The notes under the pieces are model-generated. The model worked only from the letters and a program-made list of their open reading frames with translations. It did not search any database and was not told the origin of the DNA. Below, in pieces: positions 44,339-53,449 of a DNA stretch of 64,000 bases (within the stretch, counting starts at the first letter, position 1; the number at the start of each line of letters is the position of its first letter). Origin of the DNA: Diplonema japonicum (taxonomy: Eukaryota > Euglenozoa > Diplonemea > Diplonemida > Diplonemidae); contig OZ025658.1 of NCBI GenBank assembly GCA_964019335.1, positions 496,001 to 560,000 of the forward strand. The letters run 5' to 3'. A program made the position numbers and the translations under genes.

Positions 44339-46601
44339 ATGCCCACCTGCCCGGACTGTAAAACAGAGCGACCGGGAAATTTCTGCCCGGAATGCGGAAC
44401 AAGGCTTTTGAAGGAAAAAGGAGGCGGGAAGGGATCGAACTCCCCAACGCCAAGACAATCCGTTCAAGCCTCCGACCTGGCAGGGCTGGTGGGACAATAC
44501 CAAGGAACAAACATCCGGAAAAGAATCGCAATGGTAAGCAGCAGCTCCGTGGGGATGAACCGTATATCAGTCGCGGTTCGAAAACGACCGTTAAACTCAA
44601 ACGAGACCGGCCTGGACATCATCAGCGTAGACAGCTTGAACACAATGAAAGTCTTGGAACCTAAAAAGAGCGTTGACGGAACCCGGTTCATAGAACCCCA
44701 TGATTTCTTTTTCGACGAGGTCTTCGACGATTCAGATGGAAACGAAGAAGTCTACAAAAGAACAGCGAAACGGCTTATATCCCTAGTATATGACGGGGGA
44801 TATTGTTCTTGTTTCGCATACGGGCAAACGGGTTCGGGGAAAACATACACAATGATGGGGACCAACTCGGCGGAGAAGGGTCTCTACCTACAAGCATCCG
44901 ACGAAATATTCTCGAGGTTGGAACCGAACCTCTGCGTGGAAATTTCATTCTTCGAGATCTACGCTTCAAAGCTGTACGATTTGCTCAACAACAGGGAACC
45001 TATCCACGCCAGAGAAGATGAGAACAAACAAGTTCACATCCGTGGTCTCACCGAACACCGTATTGAGTCATCAGCCGACATGATGGTCTATGTCAAGAAA
45101 GGCTTGGAAAACCGATCACAATCTACCACTACTATGAACGATGAATCCTCGCGTTCCCACGCAATTCTAGACATTAAACTAAAACTCAGCTCCGGGAAGC
45201 AAATCGGAAAGCTCTCTGTTGTTGATCTTGCGGGTTCCGAGCGGGCCGCTGTGGGCCACGCAGGCGACAAACAAGTTCAAATGGAAGGCGCGGAAATCAA
45301 TAAATCCCTTCTCGCTCTGAAAGAGTGCATCCGTGCACTCGATCAAGGCGCGAAGCACGTCCCATTCCGCCAATCTGAACTAACCCAGGTTTTAAAAGAA
45401 TCCTTCATAGGCGATAACGGCCACACCATGATGATCGCAAACATCTCTCCTTCAAACGATTCTTGCGTGGAAACGCTTAACACTCTTCGATACGCGTACA
45501 GAATAAAAGCCCTCACAGTCGACGACGAGGTTAAGAAAAAATTCTCCGGAGCAGGGCTTGACTTCTCCAAGACAACATCATCCTCGAACCAAATTAAAAA
45601 CGCGCAGGGGGATCTCATAAGAACTTCGAAAGAAAAACCGAAATGCCCTGGATGTTCCACCGAAAAGCGAAACCTCGCCGCGCTTGAAGCCCACAAGGAA
45701 ACCTGCCCGCTCATGACCGTTCAGTGCCAACACTGCCCCACATCGTTCAAACGAAAAGACCAGGAGAAACACAACAAAACCTGTGTGAAGTATCCAGTCG
45801 AGTGCCGGCTGTGCAAAGAGGCGATTTCACGCGATGCATTGAAACGCCATCAAACAGTGGACTGTCCTAAAGGAGAAACGTCCTGTTTATTCTGCAGAAA
45901 GAAACTTCTGAGAGAAGCATTGGAGCAACACAAAAACACGTGCGAGCAACGGGTTATAACCTGCGAAGACTGCTCTGCCAAGGTGAAATTTTCCCAAATG
46001 CAAGGGCACAAGCGAACCTGCAAGAAAGGCAAGGGGCGGGACTCCACAGCTTCCTCAACCTCGCCCCCGTCTATCGCACCACTGGGCAACAACGGCTCAA
46101 GCATCGCGCTTCCTGTTAAAGAAGCGGCGGCTGCTGTTCCCATTGTATCGAAGGTTGTCCCCCGACCATTGGCTCCCATTGTGGAAAGAGATGATGACCC
46201 CAGTCCGACTAATAGCCCTACTGTTGTGACACCCACACCGCCTGTTTCAAATGGGAAGCGGGCTTCGCAAGGTGGACGTGGGTCGAATGCGAGCGGAACA
46301 AGCCCTACACCGATCTGTCCTTTTAAAGATCTTGGTTGTGGGTCGTCAGGGTGTGATAGTGATTCCCATGTCACGCTGTTGTTGAAGGAAAACCTGGCTT
46401 TGCGAAAAGACTTGGCGGCAGTGAACTACCGGTTGGAAATTTTGGAGAAAACGGTCAATGCTGGCAGGGGAGGCAAGGTATTTTTCTTTTTTTTGGAAAA
46501 AAAAAAAAAAAAAAAAAGTAAAGTTTGCAACGTTAACCGGCCTTAACGGCATACAGAACATGATGCCAGCGACGGCTGCTGGGAACCCTCAAACCCTGTG
46601 A
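44339..46601 (+). CDS. kinesin-13-like motor with zinc ribbon and TRAF-type zinc fingers
   Basis: Microtubule motor or depolymerase. Exon 1 (44339-46477) and a last exon (46524-46601) across a 46-nt intron (AAG|GTATTT ... GTAAAG|TTT, phase 0) give 738 residues; without the splice the protein would end in a Phe/Lys artefact. An N-terminal zinc ribbon (CPDC ... CPEC, residues 4-19) precedes a motor domain at about 76-395: P-loop GQTGSGKT (162-169), NDESSRSH, DLAGSERA, and a kinesin-13-type EINKSLLALKECIRAL segment. Internal motors of this class depolymerise microtubule ends. After the motor come repeated Cys/His modules (about 435-565) of TRAF type (CPGC...HKETC, CQHC...HNKTC, CRLC...HQTVDC, CLFC...HKNTC, CEDC...HKRTC). 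A Ser/Pro linker and short coiled coil finish the protein. This domain combination is unusual. Confidence 0.87.
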
Positions 46602-47605
46602 TGGGGGTAGGGGAAGGAACCTTTTTTTTGCGTAAAAAAAAAGACGTTATTCTGTTGTGTTCTTTCTATCCCCCCCCCCCTTTTTTTTTCCATGAGTTAT
46701 TTTCAGTCTTTTTACGTTTTTTTATTTTTTAACTACCGTATTCGGGAAAAAAAATTTTTTTTTCGACGCCAGGCAACAATGTATTGCTGAAATTTATTCC
46801 TAGATTGACTATATTCCCGATGAACACGAATGCAAAGAATCATCAAGGGGATGGGGTTAACAAATAAATAGAAATGCCGAAACACCCTCTGTCGACGTGT
46901 TCTTTTTTTTTCTTTTTTTTTTAAACACATTTTCCGAATTTGGGTACCTTATTATTTCTTTCTTAACAGCTGAAACTTTTATCGAACCCCCCCCCCCCCT
47001 TCGTTTTGTTGTTTTTACTGTGTGTTTGCAGGTGAGGGAGGTTTTTTTTTTTAGAATTTACTTACTCAGTAAGGGAGATCCCCCCCCCCCCCTCTTATTC
47101 TCCCCTTTGACCCCAATCTTAGTGCGAATAACCCCTAGCCCTCACTTTCCTTCTTTTTTTTGTTCATTGACACCATAAGAGAAAAAAAAATGAGGGCCTG
47201 CAGTACCTACTTTTTCCATCCGTAGAATTGTCAAATAAAAGTTTTACCATTGACCCACAACAAAATATGAAAAATAAAAAAACATACTTTTTTTTTCCTT
47301 CTCGGGGCGGGTTACGCACGGTGCTGCTAAAACAATGATCAAATGTAAGAAAAGACAGCGAGAGGGGGGGAGGGGGGGGCTGGCAAAAAAAACGGCAGGC
47401 TATAAATGATACCCTTGCGGTGCACATTTGGTGCCCTTTGGGTGGATATGAACACTTTGGCTGTGTGTGTCCTTTTAAAAAAAAAAGTTATTTTTACATT
47501 TTTCAATTTTTTTTTCTTTTTCAAAAAAAAAAAAAAAAAAAAAACCAAAAGGGAAAAAAAAAAAAAAAAAAAATCCACGAAAATTCTGCGTGAGTCCCAC
47601 ATGCC
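46602..47605. other. spacer, no gene seen
   Basis: A 1 kb stretch of mixed homopolymers (C runs near 46672, 46988 and 47081; G runs near 47366; A runs near 47526 and 47554). Frames in it are short and low complexity. A brief balanced segment at 47395-47475 precedes the LYR/YccV-like gene but carries no recognisable motif. Confidence 0.55.
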
Positions 47606-48205
47606 ATGCCTCTAAGCCCGATACAGCGATCAGTGTACAAATCCTTGTTACGAAGGGCTAAGGATGTTGAAGGTTCGGTGGTGTTGCCGCATTTTTACTG
47701 CAGCGCGATGATGCTCGCGGCGAGCGCGGAGCTGAGAGAGGTGGTGAGGAACGAAGTCGAGCGATGGGGCATGGACGGGGGTGGAGACGTACAACAAGCG
47801 GTACGGGGGTGGGCCCGGCGGGGCAACACCGCCATAGGGCTTGAAGGGTGCAAGATCCTATCCATGCTGAAGGTTATGCAATCTTGCGACATGACTCCAT
47901 TCAAGGACGGTGACGTTGTCAGACACCGGGTCTTCGGTGATGTAGGTGTGGTAGTCGCAAGACACACCCACTGCACGATGGGCAAGGCTTGGCTAACACG
48001 CAACATGGGTTCGCCATCCCACCCTTTCTCTTCTGAGCCGTGGTACGACATCGTCTTAGACCAGCAGCATGGTGGTTTCACACGACACGGGGCGCACCGT
48101 AACCATGAGGTAGTGAGGTCAAAGGTAAACCACCCTGTGCTTCAGTCTGAAGGGTGGCATTATGACCCGAGTGCTGGAAAATACACCCCTCCGAGCCGGG
48201 GTTAG
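47606..48205 (+). CDS. LYR-motif/YccV (HspQ-like) domain protein
   Basis: A 199-residue protein. Near the N-terminus, SPIQRSVYKSLLRRAKD is similar to the LYR-type helix of mitochondrial assembly factors (complex 1 LYR family). The C-terminal half (about 98-190) matches the YccV/HspQ fold: FKDGDVVRHRVFGDVGVVVA, PWYDIVLDQQ, then a conserved HRNHEVV. Bacterial HspQ modulates Lon protease, and eukaryotic YccV domains occur in plastid and F-box proteins. Together they suggest an organelle-targeted protein that acts in quality control, but this is inference. The start is ATG 47606; the ATG at 47601 is in another frame and closes at once. The leader is not A-rich immediately before the ATG. Confidence 0.72.
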   Translation: MPLSPIQRSVYKSLLRRAKDVEGSVVLPHFYCSAMMLAASAELREVVRNEVERWGMDGGGDVQQAVRGWARRGNTAIGLEGCKILSMLKVMQSCDMTPFKDGDVVRHRVFGDVGVVVARHTHCTMGKAWLTRNMGSPSHPFSSEPWYDIVLDQQHGGFTRHGAHRNHEVVRSKVNHPVLQSEGWHYDPSAGKYTPPSRG

Positions 48206-48400
48206 AGAAAGATGTTGTTGCTTTGTTCCATTTTTTTTTTTTTTTTTTTTTTTTTGTGTACACATTATTTTTCTATTTTTTTTTCTCCTCTTTTTGTTTC
48301 AAAAAAAACTTTTTTTACCTATCAAAAAAAAAAAAAAGAAATCGCAAGCTTTTTTTAAGGGGGTTACTGTACTGGGTAAGCTAATCAATCATTCAAAAAA

Positions 48401-48784
48401 ATGACAAAACCCGGCTCGTCCGCCTCCACGGAGGCGCCGTCCGGGGGCTTCGGCCGCGAAGAGACGAGCGAGAAGGGGTGGGCACTTCAAGTGCGCAGGT
48501 GGTACGACGGGCAGGTGAGGAGCTTTGGCTTCCGCCTGCGTTCATGCGGAAACCAGGGAGGACAGTTGTTTCGTTGTCTCTCCTTCATCAGACACGGAGA
48601 GGTTAGTGCCGAAGCGACGATCCGCGAGTTGGTCGCATCGGTGATCGGATCGAACAAGGAACTGTACTCGAGGTTCCTTGCGGTGAGGCTCGACGACTAC
48701 GTCGTTGATTGGCCCGGAGAGGGGGCGCCGGTCGGCTGGCTGGCGGAGATCGGGGGTGAATACTGCCCTGAAGAAAGAAGATGA
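48401..48784 (+). CDS. OTU-like domain ORF, probably retroelement-derived
   Basis: 127 residues, preceded by an A run. Residues about 42-115 follow the outline of an OTU cysteine-protease domain: GFRLRSCGNQGGQLFRCLS corresponds to the usual GDGNCLFRAL stretch, followed by a REL helix, NKELYSRF and a W-containing end. The nucleophile Cys position reads Gln, so it would be inactive as a deubiquitinase. The similarity is weak and judged by eye. A post-RT-like ORF follows 550 bases downstream, and retroelements sometimes carry such proteases. The ORF has no intron signals and its downstream frames (48785-49300) are broken. It may be a fragment of one decayed element. Confidence 0.4.
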   Translation: MTKPGSSASTEAPSGGFGREETSEKGWALQVRRWYDGQVRSFGFRLRSCGNQGGQLFRCLSFIRHGEVSAEATIRELVASVIGSNKELYSRFLAVRLDDYVVDWPGEGAPVGWLAEIGGEYCPEERR

Positions 48785-49334
48785 GGAGGGCCCCGACGGC
48801 CTAATGACGACCAACCCGGACCTGGTTCAGCCGGAAGTCGCGTCTCTCCCGGAGATGATCGCATTCGACTTTGAGGCCACGACCAAACAGCTAATCATGG
48901 AAAAACAGCTGACGTACGCAAGCGTGCAAACCGGCTAGCTAGAGTCTTGACAAAACTGTCAGAGGTGGCCGAAAAGAAAGCACGATCCCCTCCTATCCCC
49001 GGGAAACCCTTCTTGACATCCTCCCTCCGATCCATTGGTGCAAACAAACGGATCCGAGGGTATACCTGCAGACCCACTTTCACATCATACGACAAGGTGC
49101 GCTTCATCCTCGAACAGCGACTCGCAACCGGCTCACCGGAGAGACGACTGGAACAATAAATTCGTGCCGACCTACCTCGAACCAACCCGAAGAATTCCCA
49201 CCCCATCTGCCGATAAGAATGCAGCGACGCAGAAGGGAAAGATAGACCCACCACCACGCTGCACACTTAACGCCAAATAGTGTTGCAACCAAAGCCCCAT
49301 TTTTTTTTTTTTTTTTTTTTTTTTCAAGTCGACG

Positions 49335-50798
49335 ATGTTGACGAGCACTGTGCTACCGTCGTGTCTGTACGGAGCAACGTATGCGGCACCCTCGGACGAC
49401 CAGCTGAAGAAGATGTGTACAGCGGCAGTGGTCTCCCTGTGGGGCCCCCAGTTCGGGATGAGAAACCCCGTGTCTGTACTGAGCGTTCTGCTGCCAGGGC
49501 ATACGGCACATCCGCTGTCGAAGGTCATCTACGGAACGATAAACAGCTTGGTCCGGGAGAGCCTGGCCTCTCCGCGTTTGCGGCAGCGTGTTGGTGAGAT
49601 CATTGGTCTATACCAGGACCGTGATGACGATGAGGTGATGGGTCCGATTGGAGTCCTGCGGAACAGATGGCTCCCCTTTCTGGGGAAGGGATGGTCCTTT
49701 GTGGCCGACCTGCACGGAGATACAGCGGTGGCTCACAAAGTGAGGCAAGCCATCAGACCGGCAGTTGCGAAGAGGCTGATCGAGAAGAGATCAACCTTCG
49801 TGGGGATGGAGGCAGGGGCGTGCCCGTCCACGAACTATTGGTGGAAAAAGCTCCAGGCCCGGAGACCGTTGGTGTCCTTTAGGTTGCGGCGCATCATTAG
49901 TGGTGCAGTGTTCACGACTCACCCGAGGGTGTGGGGGAGAAAATTGGATGGCCCTGGTGTGGAAAACCCAGCATTAGCGTGTGACGTTTGCGACCACCGG
50001 TCCCAGACAACGACCAGCATGACGGAGCATGCACTGTGGGAGTGCGAGCCGGCAAGGAGTGTGTTGGAAAGCGAGCAATACGCAGAGGTGAAGCGAGAAG
50101 GCCTCCCAGCTGCCACAGCCCTTCACGGGATAGTCCCAAGAGGAGCCGACAAAGCAGGGAAAGAACGTGCCAGGATGGTGCAACAATACCTCCTGAAAGT
50201 AGTGACGGTCCGTGACGCCAGAGCAGCGGAAAAAAGCAAGAGAGTGCTCACCTCCAACCCTTGGGATGAGGTAACGACAGGGAGGCAACATGATGTTCCG
50301 ACGGAAGCGTTGCTGAAGGCGAACGGGGCGTCAGGCGCGGTCCTGACCTTTCATCTGAAGAACGTCCTCAAGTGGCTAAGAGGCCTACGATGGTACGATG
50401 GTAAGAAGAAAACTTCCGTCACTACAATGGAACTCGCCATAGACTATGAGCAGACCACCCGCCGGTCACTCATAGGTCCCCTCGACGATCAGGACCTGCT
50501 CACGGAGAAGGCCGCAAGGATGCGATACATCTTGGGTCGCATCCAGAAATGCTCAGCACGCTGTGGAAGGTCAGCCTTCCCCGCCAACGCCAAATCAAGG
50601 GTGCATACCCTTCGACATCTTGGGGGCCCGACGGCACACGGCTACGACAGGAGACCACTCTTCTCCTCGAGCCAAACCCCCCCCTACCTAGCACGACTCC
50701 AAGCAGTGTTTCTCGCCCAGATGCCGTCCATCTCATCGCGACAAACAGCCACCGCAGGCACCAGACAGCAACCGCAGAACGGTGACCGATTAGTGTGA
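49335..50798 (+). pseudogene. LINE-type post-RT region with CCHC zinc finger, 5' truncated
   Basis: 487 residues open from ATG 49335, just after a 24-nt T run. The first residues (VLPSCLYGATYAAPSDDQLKKM, then SLWG and PGH) resemble the thumb/connection region that follows the reverse transcriptase in non-LTR elements (typically VLPALLYG...W... with LWG). Residues 216-237 form CDVC...HALWEC, a CX2CX12HX4C zinc finger of the type found at the C-terminus of LINE ORF2. A later VTTMELAIDYEQTTR also recalls such ORFs. No RT palm motifs occur upstream in any frame, so this is a truncated copy. The long open frame suggests recent decay or reuse. No stop or frameshift is seen within it. Confidence 0.55.
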
Positions 50799-51224
50799 AT
50801 TTCTACCTGAACAGTGAGCACCCCCATGCACACTGAAATTTTATCGAGTTTTTTTTTTATTGTGTGCGCTCGCGAACAAGAAGAAGTGACATGTTGTCAT
50901 TAAACGAGTTTTTTTTTTTTCTTTCCGGTTTTTTTTTTCTTCTTCTTTCCCCCTCTTCTTCCGGTTTTACGCTTTACAGCTTTTTTTCGTTTCTCTCTCT
51001 CTTTTTCTTTTTCATTTCCTTCTTTTTTTTATAAAGAAAGGGAATGAAAATTGTCACATACACCATTTCACACTAATTGCTGGCACTGCACTTTTTTTCT
51101 TCTTTCTCCTTGAACCTGGATTGCCCCCCAAAAAAAAGATAGGTAGCCTGAGAATTAGCTGGCATATGGAGATTGCAATTGTACCGTTTCTGTATCTCTC
51201 TCTCTTTCTCTTTCTTTAAGTGGT
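50799..51224. other. spacer with short inverted repeat at its ends
   Basis: T-rich spacer. An ATTAGTGTGAAT at 50789-50800 is nearly the reverse complement of ATTTCACACTAAT at 51064-51076. The right edge is a TCTCTCTCTCTTTCTCTTTCTT pyrimidine tract ending in AAG before the GC-rich island. Confidence 0.45.
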
Positions 51225-51600
51225 GTCCAGGTGCGATGCGCGGCAGCAGCATGGGAGGGGAACATCTGCCAATTGAACATTGCGCAGGGTTCATCCCACC
51301 AATCCCTAGCTGGTCTGCAGGCGGTCGCCATGGGAGGTTTGCTAGAGGGCGGGCAGGGCCTGTCCCCAACGGTGGTGGTCTGGGTCGGCACGGTTGGCTC
51401 TCAGACCAGTAGTCGCTCGAGGGGCCGTGACCGAAACCAGGCTGCCATCGGGGGGACGCGGGCAGTCGTGGGCACACGGCTGCACGTCGGGTCGCTGGCT
51501 TGGACGCCACTAAAGAGCGAACCCTACGGGTGGCGGTGTGAATTACGCATTCGTTACCTCGAAGGGGGTGTAATGATTCTTGAGAAGAAAGCACACACCT
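51225..51600. other. second GC-rich island of unknown nature
   Basis: About 375 bases of balanced sequence stand between homopolymer spacers. The + strand is open from a GTG at 51231 to 51602 but lacks an ATG at its start; the antisense strand is open too, through the neighbouring spacer. Neither product has a recognised domain. A strong pyrimidine tract and AG lie just upstream. It may be a structured RNA, an orphan exon, or a further piece of the adjacent retroelement. Confidence 0.4.
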
Positions 51601-52026
51601 AATGGGCGGAGCTCTGGTAAAGCTTTGTAAGTGCAACCACTTCGATAGATGAATACTTCTGGAGCAAACATCGCGGGAAAAAAAAAAAAGATTCTTTAAG
51701 GGTGCAAGGTGCTTTGAGGGGTAAAAACTTATGAGTAGATTATGCAGGGAATTTTCTTTACGTGCACACAAGACCGAAAAAAAAAAAAAAAAAAAAAAAA
51801 AAAAAGCACTTCGATCACATCCATGAGAGATATATACAAAAAAAAAAGAAAATCATTCTCTAGATATGTGGCGCTGGGGGGTGGGGGGGATCCATTTTAT
51901 TTTGTGACATTTCTCTCTCTTCCCCTATTCCGCCTCCCTCCCTCACCGTCCTTTTATTATTTTTCCTCCCACAAAAAAAAAAAAATCCACAACAGACACA
52001 CATTAAAAAAAAAAAAAAAAAAAGAA
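51601..52026. other. leader and spacer of the tubulin gene
   Basis: It contains an A run of about 26 at 51779-51805, a CT-rich tract at about 51910-51970, then A-rich sequence running to the tubulin ATG. The tubulin frame stays open back to 51742, but the Lys/Phe strings there are not part of a tubulin; MREI is the family's conserved start. Confidence 0.55.
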
Positions 52027-53322
52027 ATGCGAGAAATTGTCTCCATCCAGGTAGGACAGGGCGGGAACCAAATCGGTGCAAAATTTTGGGAGGCGATATC
52101 GAAAGAACACGGGCTGGACCCCTCCGGTGAGTACGAAGGCACTTGTACGGAACAAACAGAGAAAATCCGGGTCTACTACAACGAGGAGCCGACGGGACGG
52201 TACGTCCCACGCACGGTGCTGCTGGACCTCGACCCCTCAACACTAGACGGCCTACGACAACTTACACTTTACAGAAAGGAAAACTTCGTCTCAGGCACCG
52301 CAGGAGCAGGGAACATCTGGGCGAAAGGATATTACTCAGAAGGCGCCGACATGCTAGACCCAACAATGGACACAATACGGAAAGAAATCGAGCGGTGTGA
52401 AGGCCTGCAAGGGTTCCAACTGTCGCACACCCTCGGCGGCGGGACAGGCTCCGGAATGGGAACGCTGCTCCTCTCACATCTCCGAGAGGAGTACCCTGAC
52501 AAAATGATGCTAACCTTCTCAACAGTACCCAGGAGGACGAGGAGCTTCGTCGCGGAGCCGTACAACACGGTCCTGTCTGTACACCAGCTGATCGAGAATG
52601 CAGACGCCTGCGTCATGCTGGACAACGAGGCGCTTTACGATATATGCTACAGAACGTTGAAATTACAAACCCCAACCTTTGCCGATGTGAACCGCCTGGT
52701 GACGGAGGTGACCACAGGGGTCACCTCGACCTTCAGGTTCAGAGGCATGTTGAATGCGGATATTCGAAAGCTAGCCGTCAATTTGGTACCTTACCCAAGG
52801 CTGCATTTTCTTATGGCGAGCATTGCGCCGTTGACGAAACGGGTGTTGACCGTTCCGGAACTGACGCAGCAATCTTTTGACGCGAAAAATATGGTGTGTG
52901 CTGCCGATCCACGGCATGGGAGGTACCTTTCGTCGTTCGCTACGTTCCGCGGTCCCGTGTCGAAAAAAGAAGTCTCCGAGCAAATGTTGAATGTGACCAA
53001 CAAAAGCTCCAGCTACCACGTTGAGTGGATCCCGAATAATTTGAAATCGACCGTTTGTCCTCTGACGGGGCAGGCCCCCTCCTCCTGCTTCGTCAGCAAC
53101 AGCACCAGCATACAGGAAATGTTCCGAAGCGTATACAACCAGTTCGCACCGTCGTTTGCGAGAAAGAACTTTCTCCACTGGTACCTTGGTGAAGGGATGG
53201 ACGAGATGGAGTTTAAAGAAGCCGGAGAACACCTCGACGAACTGAGCAACGAGTACCAACGGTACCAAGATGCAACCATTGAAGATGATGGCGAATGGGA
53301 CGACGATGGAGGAGAATATTGA
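52027..53322 (+). CDS. highly divergent beta-tubulin
   Basis: Microtubule subunit paralogue of 431 residues (usual length about 445). It starts with the family's MREI, which directs tubulin mRNA autoregulation. The GTP-binding loop [54 protein letters not shown] and [15 protein letters not shown] are typical of beta-tubulin. Differences from ordinary beta-tubulin: GQGGNQ replaces [14 protein letters not shown] replaces DLEPGTMD; the M-loop is shortened by about six residues ([13 protein letters not shown], residues 267-279, lacking the SRGSQQY part); and small deletions occur near residues 80, 175 and 345. The acidic tail ends in GGEY, with a C-terminal Tyr as in alpha-tubulin. The M-loop makes lateral protofilament contacts, so this subunit may build unusual polymers. 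It is the only tubulin in the window. Confidence 0.9.
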   Translation: MREIVSIQVGQGGNQIGAKFWEAISKEHGLDPSGEYEGTCTEQTEKIRVYYNEEPTGRYVPRTVLLDLDPSTLDGLRQLTLYRKENFVSGTAGAGNIWAKGYYSEGADMLDPTMDTIRKEIERCEGLQGFQLSHTLGGGTGSGMGTLLLSHLREEYPDKMMLTFSTVPRRTRSFVAEPYNTVLSVHQLIENADACVMLDNEALYDICYRTLKLQTPTFADVNRLVTEVTTGVTSTFRFRGMLNADIRKLAVNLVPYPRLHFLMASIAPLTKRVLTVPELTQQSFDAKNMVCAADPRHGRYLSSFATFRGPVSKKEVSEQMLNVTNKSSSYHVEWIPNNLKSTVCPLTGQAPSSCFVSNSTSIQEMFRSVYNQFAPSFARKNFLHWYLGEGMDEMEFKEAGEHLDELSNEYQRYQDATIEDDGEWDDDGGEY

Positions 53323-53449
53323 TCGATACCATCACCACCATCCTTAGCCCCTTTTTTTCTTCTTTTTTTCTTCTTCTTCCAGAACCCTCGAGAAAAAAAA
53401 AGGGGGGAAAAAAAAAAGTGCGGGAGGGGAAAAAAAAAAAAAAAAAAAA

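Larger units (their letters stand above)
48401..50798 (+). mobile_element. probable non-LTR retrotransposon relic lacking an RT core
   Basis: A 2.4 kb block of GC-balanced, non-homopolymer sequence contains the OTU-like ORF, broken frames at 48785-49300, a T run at about 49300-49324 and the ORF at 49335-50798. The latter resembles the region after the reverse transcriptase of LINE-type elements. No YADD or other RT motif is found, so the RT core is deleted or was never here. No target-site duplication or terminal poly(A) could be identified with confidence. The boundaries are approximate. Confidence 0.5.

Noticed and set aside
51073..51771. 232-codon minus-strand frame through the second GC-rich island
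   Set aside because: It runs from AT-rich spacer through the island into spacer, starts with GTG, and has no recognised motif, so it was not called as a gene.
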